Shown: piece after piece, positions 36,269-49,313 of the stretch | How positions within the stretch are numbered: position 1 is the stretch's first letter | Layout of the letters: every line of letters begins with the position of its first letter | Assembly: GCA_023078685.1 (NCBI GenBank) | Contig: JALGAS010000001.1 | Coordinates: 5,890,001 to 5,954,000 of the forward strand | Length of the DNA stretch: 64,000 nucleotides | Origin: Neopestalotiopsis rosae | Lineage: Eukaryota; Ascomycota; Sordariomycetes; Amphisphaeriales; Sporocadaceae | Direction of reading: 5' to 3' | Made by a program: the position numbers and the translations under genes | The notes under the pieces: model-generated | What the model was told of the DNA's origin: nothing | Databases searched by the model: none | Seen by the model: only the letters and a program-made list of their open reading frames with translations

Positions 36269-37213
36269 TCAAGAGAAATCAGTACTAAAAGCAACCTCGT
36301 GTATAGTCTCTACTTCCTGCTGCAATTGCTGCAACTTTGTTGAGACTGCCGCATGACAATCCTTTCCGAGGAGCACTCGGAATACCGTGCCAAAGCCGTG
36401 CTCCTTAAATTGTCCACCCATGCCCGTGCCGTCAATCAGTTCCGAGATACGAGCAGCCGCCTTGACCGGATCACCCGGCTGCTTTCCGTCGATGGACTCG
36501 AACCTCGAAAGCGCGGCCGCTATTGGGCCATTGGCGTAAGCTGATCCCAGGCCGGCGGCAGGCGTGGCAAAGCCCGTGAGGAAGTTGGTACGGAATGTTC
36601 CAGGTGCCACGGACAGTACGCGGATGCCGAAAGGGCCTACCTCGGGGGCCAGGGCTTCGCTGAGACCCTCAATAGCGAACTTGGATGCGGCATACGCCGT
36701 TGCCGATGCACCGCCCCTGTAGCCTGCCACGCTGCTAATATTGACAATGGTGCTCACGCCCTCGTGTTGTAAGGAACGGAAGTGCGGCAAAGCGCCCTTG
36801 ATACACCGCACGGTACCGGTCACATTTGTGTCCATCTGCTTCTGGAACTCGGCATCACTGATAAAGGGATGCGTACTGCGTTAGAAGCAACACGAGAAAC
36901 TATGGAGACCTGGGAGCTTGACATACCTCATATCCTCGAGCGAGCCAAGAATGCCGTATCCGGCACAGTTGATCAGAACATTGACATTATGCTCGACAAC
37001 GATCTGGGCGACTGCGTCTTGAGCACCAGGATCGGTGACGTCGAGCTTGACCCAGTGGCCACCTGCCTGCTCAAGCTCGGGGTGCTGCGCTGCTGCGGAT
37101 TCAACGTTCCTTGCAGTGCCAAGCACCTTGTGGCCATTCTTGAGTGCCTCCGTCGCGATGTGCAATCCAAATCCGGATGATGCGCCGGTTATGAGGAACG
37201 TGCGAGGTGCCAT
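36269..37213 (-). CDS. Short-chain dehydrogenase/reductase
   Basis: This is a classical SDR that oxidises or reduces a hydroxyl/carbonyl group with NADP(H). Exons 37213-36927 and 36875-36269 join in phase for 297 residues. The cofactor motif TGASSGFG is near residue 9, the structural NCAGYG near 84, the catalytic Ser in NISSVAGYRGG and the YAASK (YxxxK) motif near 155. FGIRVLSVAPGTFRTNF follows the active site as usual. The Arg in GTARNV after beta-2 favours NADP(H). The substrate cannot be deduced. It lies between the BBE oxidoreductase and a + strand aldo-keto reductase. Confidence 0.87.
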
Positions 37214-38346
37214 TTCAGATAATTATGAAGACCAGGAACTGTGCTGTGTAAGTTTGAACTAGATGACTTGAGAATAAAATAATTGCAATTGGCAAGACGC
37301 GCGTCTTGTATGATTGAATGTCTGGCTGGATTTATATACGCATAAATAGTGAAGGTAGTTCCAAAATATACCATCTGTGTATTATGGGTCTCTTCCAATG
37401 TACTCAGGCTGGTCGCCGCTGAATGAATGCTCGACTAAACCAGACCTGAAAAATCATCAACAGCTCGGGAGGCATCAGCGAAATGCACCGAAGCCGTGCA
37501 ATTAGTGTAAGTCATATTCATCGGATTTAGGGGCGATTAGCGACCCTAGTGGCTGCTGGACGACGGGTAGGATAACCGATAGAAACACCTATCTGATCGC
37601 GCTTATGCACCTGTAAGCTTTTTGCATTAGTGCGTCTTCTAGCGTTGGAAGTCCGATTCCACCCAGTATGCGCCCCTGCCGGCTGCCGACTAAGCTACAT
37701 CTTATTTGCAGCAGACGACTGTGCAAAACGAGAGGGATTTGTCTTACTTCTGGTTAACTGCCTGATGACATCCATAATGTCAGAGATGGTCGCTCAATGG
37801 TCGATTTCGCACGAGAGGTGACCATTGCATCATCCTGACGCCCAGCACGCAGAGAGGTTTTGCCTTACGGCGCCTTCCAGGGGCTCGAGAAGCAATCGAA
37901 TACGATAAATTTGATCGAGATGAATCGTATTGACCACCAACATTTATGAGTACTTGACAGGCGAAATTGTCACCAAAGTTTTAAGCATAACATTAAGAGC
38001 TTGCGCCCGAATGACTTTTCGAGCTATAATAGGAGGTCAGCATGATGCATTAGCAGATTGCAAGTCTAGCAGGCCTTGAATCCACACGCGGTAGCTTCGG
38101 CACACTACTATAGTATTTCGAATATGTTGGATCGTGCAAGCTGGAGCAGCTACTTTGTAAGCGAGAAACCATGCGCCATCGACGCCTTCGACGGGGTTAA
38201 TAGATATCTACGATAAATCCATGGTTCTAGACAAAATAAAAGAAGGATCCCGTGTTATCTTTCTCTAACCCAAGAGTATCAACTGCCGTTTCACTTACAC
38301 ATACCATTGTCCTTCCCAGAAATTCTAAAGTCAATCGCCATTCATC
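37214..38346. other. Divergent intergenic region
   Basis: Promoters of the minus-strand SDR and the + strand aldo-keto reductase. No other gene is supported. Confidence 0.5.
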
Positions 38347-39381
38347 ATGCAGTACGTCAATCTTGGTGCCAGTGGTCTCCGAGTCTCTCGCATTGGCGTC
38401 GGCTGCATGAGCTTTGGCAATCCAGAGGGTCGTTTCAACTGGTCCATTCCGGAAAGCGAAGCTCTACCAATTCTCGATCATTGCTACTCCTCCGGTCTCA
38501 ACTTCTTCGACACTGCCAACGCATACTCCAGCGGCCTTTCTGAAGTCATTCTCGGCAAGGCCATCAAGCAGTACAATTGGCGTCGGGAAAATATCGTCAT
38601 TGCCACCAAGGTCTGGGCGCCAGTCGGCCGGGGCGACGAGCAGCCCATGGCCATGACTGATGACGAAAAAGACCGCAATGGATACCTCAACCAGTACGGC
38701 TTGAGCCGCAAGCATATTTTCGACAGCATCGATGCCAGCCTGGAACGCCTCGGTTTGCCCTACGTCGACCTGCTTCAGATTCATCGATTCGATCCCCATA
38801 CACCTGTTAAAGAAACAATGGAGGCGCTTCATGACATTGTCAAGTCTGGAAAAGTGCGATACATCGGAGCTTCGTCCATGTGGGCCCATCAATTGTTGGA
38901 GTACCAGTACACGGCGCGCGCCAATGGTTGGACAGAGTTCATTTCCATGCAGAACCTTTACAATGCCATCTACCGAGAAGAGGAACGAGAAATGTTGCCC
39001 GCCTGTCAGAAGCTCGGCATGGGTTGCATTCCGTGGAGCCCAGTGGCAATGGGATTCTTGACACGACCCTGGCAGTCATTTTCGGACACGTCTCGTGGGG
39101 GTGGTCAGGGACAAGGCTTTCTAGGTCTGCCACTTTCGGACAGTGACAAGGCAATCAATTCCAAAGTTGAAGAGATTGCAAAATCTCGAGGAGTGTCAAT
39201 GGCCATGGTCGCAATTGCATGGGCCTTGTCCAAGCCCTTCATCACTGCTCCGATTATTGGAATGAGCAAGAAAGAGCGGGTCGACGAAGCGATCGCTGCT
39301 TCAGCCCTTGAGTTGACGGCAGACGAGCTTAAAGCGATTGACGATCTCTATGTTCCTAAGCCCGTCATTGGTCACAAGTGA
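38347..39381 (+). CDS. Aldo-keto reductase, versiconal hemiacetal acetate reductase-like
   Basis: This single-exon enzyme has 344 residues and family-typical length. The catalytic tetrad is visible: Asp in FFDTANAYSSG, Tyr in the same motif, Lys in VIATKVWAPVG and His in LLQIHRFD. The cofactor end carries TAPIIGMSKKERVDEAI. Residues VNLGASGLRVSRIGVGCMS mark the N-terminal strand. Similar fungal proteins include aflatoxin-pathway reductases, but most are uncharacterised, so the substrate is not known. It is the second of three aldo-keto reductase genes within about 21 kb; the three differ enough not to be recent tandem copies. Confidence 0.88.
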   Translation: MQYVNLGASGLRVSRIGVGCMSFGNPEGRFNWSIPESEALPILDHCYSSGLNFFDTANAYSSGLSEVILGKAIKQYNWRRENIVIATKVWAPVGRGDEQPMAMTDDEKDRNGYLNQYGLSRKHIFDSIDASLERLGLPYVDLLQIHRFDPHTPVKETMEALHDIVKSGKVRYIGASSMWAHQLLEYQYTARANGWTEFISMQNLYNAIYREEEREMLPACQKLGMGCIPWSPVAMGFLTRPWQSFSDTSRGGGQGQGFLGLPLSDSDKAINSKVEEIAKSRGVSMAMVAIAWALSKPFITAPIIGMSKKERVDEAIAASALELTADELKAIDDLYVPKPVIGHK

Positions 39382-40007
39382 ACTCGGACGAGAGTTGGAT
39401 AGATAATATAAATTCGGGAAATCAATGATTCAACCATTTCTGTGATATTCTTTTGCTCAATACAGTGTGGTAATTGTATGCTCAAAGCTTAGTTAAGAAT
39501 ACGATACTCATTTTGTCATATTGAGGTTGATTCAGTGGAAATAGTTCCAAGAGCTGCCCTTGGCGATTTCGTATGCTTGGTCTAAGGCATCCACCACGTC
39601 GTCAGGCAAAGGGCCTTGTTCCAAAGCCTGAAGATTGTCTTCCAATTGTGCTGCACTGCTCGCACCAACAATGATGGCGTCTCCGGAAGTCTGCAGTTTA
39701 GAGTGGTGCTCCAACCATCTGAGAGCACATTGGACTTCAGTGAGTCCGTGCTTGGTCATGGCTTGGCGGATTACACTGACTGCGGCAAACACACTGTCAT
39801 TCCAGTATCGTTTGCGGTACAAAGAGCCCTGTCTCGTGTTGGGGTCGAAGCGGGACCCCGGAGATGGTACGTCCTCACTATTGTCGCGACGATAACGTGC
39901 AGTGAGGCAGCCGCCAGCAAGTAGATTGAACGCATAAAAAGCCATACCGTAATGACGAAGATATGGAAACAATTCTGGCTCCACCCCGCGATGAATTGCA
40001 TTGTATA

Positions 40008-40049
40008 ACGTCCCCAACCCATTTACGGACCGCCCCTATATCCGGACCA
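40008..40049 (+). repeat. Left terminal inverted repeat of the Fot1-like element
   Basis: 42 bp beginning ACGTCCCCAACCCA and ending TATATCCGGACCA. It matches the right TIR with one C/T difference, which is itself a RIP-type transition. Confidence 0.93.
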
Positions 40050-40573
40050 TTTAATTTTAATATTTTTATATTTTAATTTATTAATTTTAATTAATTTTTA
40101 TATTAATTTTATTATTATAATAATATAACTTTTATTATTATTAGGGTTTTTAAAATCGCTAAATGCATTTATGCTATTATTAATTTCGCTAATTTCGATT
40201 TATCCTCCGAATAGCTTTAATATCGGCAAATTTCGAATTTAGGCTTATTTTAACCTTTTTACGCTTTTTAGCTTTATTAGCATTAATTTTTGCTTATAAT
40301 GCTTCGATTTTTTTTAAATAAATATTAATTAATAATTTTTTTTATCGAAGCTTTTTTAAATTTTCCGAAATAATAAATATTATATAAGCGTATCGATATC
40401 GAATTTATTAAATAAGCTAAATTAATTACGAAATTTATCCTTTTTCTAAAGAATTAATTATGTTATTATTAATATATTTACCGTTTATTTTTTATTTATT
40501 TTATTATTAAAAATTTTTTATAAACTTAATTAGCTTATTTAGCAAAAATATTCGTATTTTTAAATAATAAAAA

Positions 40574-41080
40574 TATTACAAATATATACCCTTATTAGCA
40601 AGCAACGGATATTAGCGCTTAAAAAGCATAAGCCCAGGGAACCATAGCGGAATAAAAAGGAATAGGACCATTAAACGGAAAACCACGTAATAAAAAATTA
40701 CGTGACTCGCCGGAAGCGTTTAAAAATAATTAATGGAATTTATTAAGCATTATTAATTATTAACGAATATTATTAATTATTAATTAATTTAAATAATTAA
40801 AATAAATATTAATAAAAAAATAAATAAATATATTAAAAACGGATTTTTTATAATTATATAAATAATTATTATTTTAATAATTAATTTAAGCATTTATTTT
40901 ATTTATAAATAAAGCATTTAATACGCTTTAACAATTATATTTATAAATCTTTTTAAAATTATTTTAATTATTTTTTGCTTAATATAATTATTTTTTTAGC
41001 TAGCGTATTTTATTAATATAAACCTATTTAAATTTATATTTTAGGTTTATTTAAAAAACCCGACCGTATAATTTATTATA
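40574..41080 (+). repeat. Gypsy LTR copy 1 (5' LTR)
   Basis: About 507 bp, beginning TATTACAAATATATACCC (ancestral TG start mutated to TA) and ending CGACCGTATAATTTATTATA. It aligns over its whole length with the copies at 47804 and 49314. Confidence 0.88.
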
Positions 41081-44000
41081 TTTTAATTATTTTTATTTAA
41101 ATACGTTATTTTTAAAATAATTTTAAATAATATTTAATAAAAATATTAATTACCGGAAAAATTCTTTTTTTTTTATTTAAGCAATTTTAGCGCGCTCCGG
41201 CGGCTAAAATAAAAGAAAATAATTTCGAGCTTTTTAAAAAAATAATATAAATTTATTATAGCCTAATTATACGAATTATATTAAAATAATTTCCGTAAAA
41301 AATAAATTATCCGTAATTTTACCGAAATTAATATTATTATAATAAAAATAATTAATAATATTTTTATATATTCGGAAAAGCTTAAATTTAGCGCATTTAC
41401 GGCTTTTGATAATACCCCCGGAGCCTTTCGAAAATATTTAGCTTAAATTAAAGCTTATTAAAATTTTTACGGTAACGATTTTATAACCGAAAAATAAAAA
41501 AATCTTTTATACGTTATTTTATTTTAAAAAACGAATATTTGCTTAATTCGAATTTTATTTTTTTAATATTATTAAAAATAAATAATAATTAAAATTTTAT
41601 AAAAAAGAAATTTAAAATATTTTCGAAAATTATATAAAATATAAAACCGCGCTTCGGTTTTTATTTTAAAATTTAGATAAAAAGCGATAAATTAAAAAAA
41701 AATTTAAAAATTTTAAATAAAAAATATTAATATTTAGCTATACGGCGGATTTTAAACGTATTATTGCCTAAATAAAATATATTAATAATATTCGAATTAT
41801 ATTTTATTATTAAAAATTTAAAAACGATATTAAAAATAAAATTAATAAAATCCTCGAATTTCTAATAAAATTCGGTAAATATAGCGAATTTATAATTAAA
41901 ATTAATAATTAATTATACGCACGAAAAAATAAAAAAAGGAATTATTTTATTATTTTACGGTTTTGGCGTAATTACGCAAATATAAAAAAGCCCCGAAAAA
42001 ATCGTAATTCGCGAAATAAATAGCGCTATAAAATATTTTATAAAAATTATAACGGATTTATAAATTTTAATATTATTTAGCGCAAAAATATAATTAAAAT
42101 TAAATATTATAATTATAACGAAATAGGCTATTATGCGAATAAATATTTTAAAAATAAAAGAAATAAATAATAATTTAATAGCGCTAAACGAAAGGAAATA
42201 TTTTACGATTTCTTTTTAAACGGCGTATTTACGACGATAATTATCGAACGCATAAATTTAATAAGCGAAATAATAAATAATACCTTTAAAAATTAAAAAC
42301 CTTAACCGCCGCGATACGCTTAAAAAACTTTATATCGGTTTAAAAAAATAATTAATAAATAGCGATAACAATATTATTAATAGCGTTTTAAAAAACGAAA
42401 TTTATTATTAAATTAAAAAAATAAAATAATAGCTTCGATAATAACGAATAACCCCGTTTATAAATAAAATTAATAATAATAAGGAAAATATTTATAAATT
42501 TTTAAAAGCTAGCGTTAATAATTATAAAAAAAAAGGGAATTTATTAAAAAATTAAAAACTTTTATTAAGAAAAATTCGAGCGCGAGTTTTAATAAATACG
42601 ATTAAATAACGAAAATATTAAATATATATTATCCGCCGTAAAAATATACGGAAACGGACGAATATTCGCAAGAATTTTATAAAAAAAAATTAATATTTAA
42701 TAAAAAAAAACCCTAAAAGCGATACCCGGAAATAACCTTCGATTAAGCCTAAAATACCCCTAATACGGATAAATTATATAAATAAAATATATTAATTTAA
42801 AATGCGACTAATACCTCGAAAATAAAACCGCTTAAGGAATATTTTTATTAAAAATAAGCAGGAATATTATTAGCTACCCTTATTTAGCTAAGCACGCAAA
42901 AAAGGCAAAAATAAATTATTATAATATATAAGGATATATCGTATTTATTTCGCACCCTAGCCCTTCGTAATATTTAATTAATAAAAAAAAATTATAATAA
43001 ATATATTTATAAAATAATTATATACGCTATATATTAAATAAAGCAAAAGCGTAGCGATATATTAAGGAATCGAAAATAGCGAGGAAATTTTAAATTAAAC
43101 CCGTTAAAAAAATTATTAAAATTAAAAAAAAACCTTTAACCGAGGAAGAAATAACGGGTAACGCATTTTATTGCTAAAAAAAGGACGAAAACCGTGCCTA
43201 ACGAAATTAACGGATATTTAACGATACCGCGAAAAAGCGTGCTTAATATAAAGCTAAATAAAAATCGGGAAACGATTTAAACCATTTTTAAAAAGGCAAA
43301 AACGGTTTATTTTAAAAATATTTATTTACGCTATTAAAAGCGATAATAAATTATATAATTATTTAATAATAAAAATATAAATTATAAAATAATATATACG
43401 AGCCCTAATCGATATAAAAATTTAAAAAATTTTTATTTTATTAAAAATCGTTAACGATTTCGATATATTATAAAAAATAAAAAAAACGCCTTACGCATTT
43501 AATACCGTTAATAAAAGCCTTATATTATATAACGAAAAAATAATTAATCGGGAAATTACGTATATTTAGATTTTTATTTAAAATTATTATAAAGGATTTA
43601 CGTGCGATATCGCGGGAATTACGGATTACGATTTAATTTTAAAAATATTTTAATTATAAATAAGCAATTTTAAAATAAATTAAAAAACCGGCTAATTTTA
43701 ATAAAATATATTAGGAAAAAAGCTAGCTTTTAAGGAAAATTTAATAAATAAACCCTTAAGCAGCCCTAAAATATTTAGATTTTATTTAATAATTAAAAAT
43801 ATTAAACCGAATATTAATAAAATAATATTTAAAAAATATAAAAAATTTAGCGATTTATTTAATAAAAAATTAAAAATAAAAATATTAAAGCATATACGAT
43901 ATAATTATAAAATATTTTTTAAAAAAAGGGAAAAATTTTATTATATATTAATCCGCTTTATATAGCTATAATATAAAGCAATATTTAGGGAATATATCGA

Positions 44001-44944
44001 CGATATGCTAAAAAAAGGGTAAATTACCCTAAGCCGATTACCCGCCGGATACCTTATCTTTTTCGTATCGAAAAAGGGAAAAAATAGGAAATTAAAAAAA
44101 TGGAAATTTTGCATTAATTACCGTAAATTTAATAATATTACGATAAAAAATCGTTATTTATTTCCGTTAATAAATATATTACGCGATAAATTATACGATA
44201 TTTAATAATTTACGGCTTTAAATTTATTAAACGTATATAATTTTATTAAAATTAAAATAAAAAACGAATAAAAAATAAGCTTTCGCTGCGAATTCGGATA
44301 TTACGAATATAAAATAATGCTATTCGGGCTTATTAACGCATTAGCTAATTTTTAAAATATAATTAACGACGTTTTTATAAAATTTTTCGACGAATTCGTC
44401 GTCGTTTATTTAAACGATATTTTAATTTATTTTAAAAATTTAAAAAAATATAAAAAATATATAAAATAAATATTACGGAAATTCTAAAATGCTAAATTAT
44501 TAATTAACTTTAAAAAAAGCGAATTTTATCGCAAATAAATTATTTTTATAAAATATATAATATTTTTAAAAGAAATTAGGATAGAAAATTCCAAAATTTT
44601 AATAATTAGGGATTAGCTTACCCCGAAAACGGTTAAAAAAATTAAATCCTTTTTAAAATTCGTAAATTTTTACCGAATATTTATTAAAAAATTCGGAAAT
44701 ATCGTAATACCCCTAATATATTTAATAAAAAAAAATATATTATTTAATTAAATTACTAAAAAGCAGGAAGCTTTTAAAAATATTAAAAAGCGAATTATAA
44801 ATAAATTTATAATATATATAATAAATTTAAATAAAAAGTTTAAAATCGAAATAAACGCCTCGGATTACGCTATAAGCGGATAATTTAATTAATAAAATAA
44901 TAAAGGAAAATTATATTTTATAATTTTTTATTTTAAAAAATTTA

Positions 44945-45416
44945 TGTTCTAAGGTCTGATTGGGTAATCATATACCTTAGGCACAGGGAAGCGTTCAACT
45001 ATAGGATTCGTAGAATCGTCTGGTATAGGCTGGAAAACGTGGTTATATTGAAGCTTAAGGAGAGAAAGAAAGTAAACTAATTACAAATAAAATAACTCCC
45101 TTTTATACCTATAAAACCAACCAATAAGAACATTCTGGAATATATTATTAATTAAGTTGATTTATAATCAAGTTAATTAATAATACGGTTGATTTATAAT
45201 CAAGGAAAGTGGTGGAATACTATAGAAGGTATTTGGGTGGGGCTACCCTATAGTGTTGCCACCGCAATGGCCACCACTTAGTGGGGCTTTACCGAACGTT
45301 AAAGATATCGTTAATAACCGATATCTTTACAGCCTTTATAGCTATTATAACGATTTATATATCGTTATAATGCTAATTTTATGCACTATCCGATGCTGTA
45401 TAACATCCGTGCAACA
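44945..45416 (-). repeat. Copia solo LTR, not RIP-mutated, with 5-bp target duplication
   Basis: The 472-bp unit starts TGTTCTAAGG and ends GTGCAACA on the + strand (TG...CA termini). It is flanked by ATTTA on both sides (44940-44944 and 45417-45421) and interrupts the Gypsy RNase H frame. It is an inverted copy of the LTR at 48574-49043. It retains abundant CpA and TpG dinucleotides and a GC content far above its surroundings. Confidence 0.88.
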
Positions 45417-47803
45417 ATTTATTAAAAAATAACTTAATTATTAAATTTACGATAAAAAATTAATAATAATTATTAAAATATTCTAAAAATAAAAATATTA
45501 TTTTAGCGGAATTAATTATAAAATCCAAATTTATACCGATTATAAAAATCTTGCTTTATTTATTATTAATAAAAAATTTAATAAACGATAAATTAAATAG
45601 GTAAAATTTTTAGCAGATTTTAATTTCGAAATTAGCTACCGGAAAAAATTTAAAAATAAACGAGCCGACGCATTTAATCGCCGGCCGGATTATTATTAAA
45701 AAATGCCTAAAAAAGCATATACCTTTTTTATTAAAAAAAAAACGGGAACCTAATTCTTACGATAACCCTTTACGCTATAATTAAAATTATTAATAAAAAT
45801 AATTAAACGGATCGAATTATTAATAAAAACCTTATACCGCCGTTATTTTACGGAAAATTTAAAATACCGGAAAAATTTCGTAACGAATTTATTACGGATT
45901 TCTATATTATATTAGCTATTAAATACTAAAGCATTTTTAAAACGATTAATCGAATTTAATAATATTTCGATTACGCAAACCTTAAAAAAAGGATTACCGA
46001 TATTATTAAAAAATGCAATTTATATAATAAAGCTAAAGCCGCTAAATATAAATAATATAAAAAATTATAATTTATATTACCGCTAAATAAAATATAAAAA
46101 TTTATTATTTTAAATTTTATTATAAAATTATTATTATTAAAGGAATTTTTAATAAAAGTTTTTTACGATAGCATTTTAATATTTATAAAACGATTTATTA
46201 AATACGCTTATTTTTTTTTATATAAAAAAGCTAATAACGCAAAAAAATTAGCTTATACGTTTTTTCGGACGATAGCTAGCTAATACGGATTATTAAACGA
46301 AATTATTTTAAACCGAAATAAATTATTTATATCGAAATTTTAAAAATTATTTATTAATTAATTAAAATGCGATTATAAATTATTTATAGCGTTTTATCCG
46401 CAAACCGACGGATAAACGGAAAAAATAAATTAAATATTCGAAAAATATTTGCGATATTACGTTAACCACTAATAAAATAATTAGGTTATATTATTGCTAT
46501 TTATATAATTCGTATATAATAGCGTAATATAAAAATTTATAAAAATATTATTATTTTACGCTAATTACGGTTACGAACCAAATATTATAAAGGAACCCTT
46601 GAAAAAAAGGAATTTATATTATACGCGATCGAATACGTAAAATAGCTTAAAAAATTATAAGCGAAATTTTAATAAAACTTTATTATTTTATAAAATAAAA
46701 TTAAAAAATATTATAATAAAAAAAAAATTAAAAAACTAATTTTTGCGGAAGGAAATAAAATTTATTTTTTACGCAAAAATATTAAAATAAAACGATTAAG
46801 CGATAAATTTGATTTTAAAAAATTTAGAGCATTTATAATTAAGAAAAAAATTTCGGATATTAATTATTAATTTAAATTATTAAAAATTATAAAAAACTAC
46901 CGAACTTTTTATATTTTATTATTAAAATTAATATTAAAAGACGCTAAAATCGACGAAACGCTAAAAATAAAATTAAATTAGTAAAAATATATTATCGAAA
47001 AAATTATCGATTATAAAAAAATCGGACGAGGATACCGATTTTATATTAAATAAAAAAAATATTTATTTAAAAAAATATTTAAGAATTTAGGAAGCATATT
47101 AAGGGCTGCGCCGCTTTTAATTAATATTTTTAAATAGTAATTAAGGATTAAGGCTTTTAAAAATATTTTCGAATTTAACGGAAAATTAATCGATAATATT
47201 AATTATACCCGCAAATTATATAGAATTCGCCGCTTTAAATTTTATACGATTTAAATTATTTAAATCGGAAGCTTTTTTTCGTATTATTTTTAAATTACGC
47301 TAACGAGCTATCGCTTTTTGCTTACGCAAACGGATTAAGCGGGATAACGTTTCCGTTACCCGTTATTAAAAATCTAATAATTTTAATTTAGTTAACGATT
47401 TAATACTTTTTAAACGATAATATTTTATAAAAATTATAATAAAAAAAATAATAAGCGCTTTTATACCGTTATAAAATTCCTTAATAGCATTATACCGCTA
47501 ATACGTTTTAATATTTTTTAGCGTAACGCATAAAAAATTTTTAATAAAATAACGAGAGTACGGCATAATTTCGAAGCTTAATTTATTAAAAGCAAATTAA
47601 TAATATATATAACGGGCAAAAAAAAAATTATCGGACGGAATTTTTCGTTTATTCGATTTTAATATAATAAATATATATTATTATTAAAATAAGAAAAGGG
47701 AAATAAAAGGAAATTAAAAATATATTATAAAAATAAGCACCCGCGATTTATTTATATAACCGAATAATCTTTTAAAAATAAAAAATATAAAAAAAGGAGC
47801 TAA

Positions 47804-48309
47804 TATTACGAATATATACCTTTATTAGCAAATAACGGATATTAGCGCTTAAAAAATATAAACCTAAGAGATTATAGCGGAATAAAAAGGAATAAAATTA
47901 TTAAACGGAAAATTATATAATAGGAAATTACGTAATTCGCCGGAAGCGTTTAAAAATAATTAATAAAATTTATTAAGTACTATTAATTATTAACGAATAT
48001 TATTAATTATTAATTAATTTAGGTAATTAAGGTAAATATTAATAAAAAATAAATAAATATATTAGGGACGGATTTCTTACGGTTATATAAATAATTATTA
48101 CTTTAATAATTAATTTAAATATTTATTTTATTTATAAATAAAATATTTAATACGCTTTAATAATTATATTTATAAATCCCTTTAAAATTATTTTAATTAT
48201 TTTTTATTTAATATAATTATTTTTTTAGCTAGCGCATTTTATTAGCATAAACCTACCTAAATTTATATTCCAGGTTTATTTAAGAAACCCGACCGTATAA
48301 TTCGTTATA
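47804..48309 (+). repeat. Gypsy LTR copy 2
   Basis: About 506 bp, aligning with copies 1 and 3. It follows a polypurine tract and is immediately followed by Copia coding sequence, not by a target duplication. Confidence 0.88.
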
Positions 48310-49043
48310 ATTAATATTAATACCGTATTAATTAAAGGAGATAATACGGGAGCTATTAATTTGGCTTATAACCCCGAATATTATTAAAAGACGAAATATA
48401 CTACTATACGGTATTATTACGTCCGCTAAAAAGTCGAAAATTAAAATATTCGTATCGAATATATATCGACGAATGATATTCTAGCAAACGGCCTTACGAA
48501 ACCACTTCCCAGGGATAAATTCCAAAAATTCGTAAAATTATTAAATTTAACCGATATTATTTAATAAGGGGAATATTGCACAAATGTTATATAATATCGG
48601 ATAATATATAAAATTAGCATTATAACGATATATAAATCGTTATAATAGCTATAAAGGCTATAAAAATATCGGTTATTAACGATATCTTTAACGTGCGGTA
48701 AAACCTTATTAAATAGTGGCTATTGCGGTAGCAACACTATAGGGTAGCCCCACCTAAATATCTTTTATAATATTCCATTATTTTCTTTAATTATAAATTA
48801 ACCGTATTATTAATTAATTTAATTATAAATCAATTAATTAATAATATATTTTAGAATGTTCTTATTAGTTGATTTTATAAGTATAAAAAGGAGTTATTCT
48901 ACTTATAATTAGTTTATTTTCTTTCTTTCCTTAAGCTTTAATAAAACCACGTTTTTCAGCTTATATTAAACGATTTTACGAATTTATAATTGAACGGTTC
49001 CCTGTGCCTAAGGTATATAATTATCCAATCAGACCTTAGAATA
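48310..49043 (+). mobile_element. Ty1/Copia 3' fragment: end of RNase H plus 3' LTR
   Basis: The frame from about 48342 reads GDNTGAINLAYNPEYY, then ISTNDILANGLTKPLPRDKF and ends KLLNLTDII, the C-terminal Copia RNase H pattern. A purine-rich AATAAGGGG precedes an LTR (48574-49043). The LTR is about 85 percent identical by eye to the inverted complement of the solo LTR. The 5' part of the element is missing; the join to Gypsy LTR 2 at 48309/48310 is abrupt. RIP damage is moderate: a few stops, several CpA retained. Confidence 0.82.
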
Positions 49044-49313
49044 ATTTTTAACGAAATAACGAAAATACGGCATAATTTCGAAGCTTAATTTATTAAAAGC
49101 AAATTAACGATATACGCGACGGATAAAAGAAAAATTATCGGACGGAGCTTTTCGTTTATTCGATTTTAATATAATAAATATATATTATTATTAAAATAAA
49201 AAAAAAGGAAAATAAAAGGAAATTAAAAATACATTATAAAAATCAATACCCGCGATTTATTTATGCGACCGAATAATTTTTTAAGGATAAAAAATATAAA
49301 AAAAGGAAGCTAA
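49044..49313 (+). repeat. Duplicated Gypsy 3' internal segment
   Basis: It matches about 47540-47803 (both contain TACGGCATAATTTCGAAGC) and ends in the same polypurine tract before LTR 3. This is the tail of a second Gypsy copy whose 5' part is gone. Confidence 0.8.
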
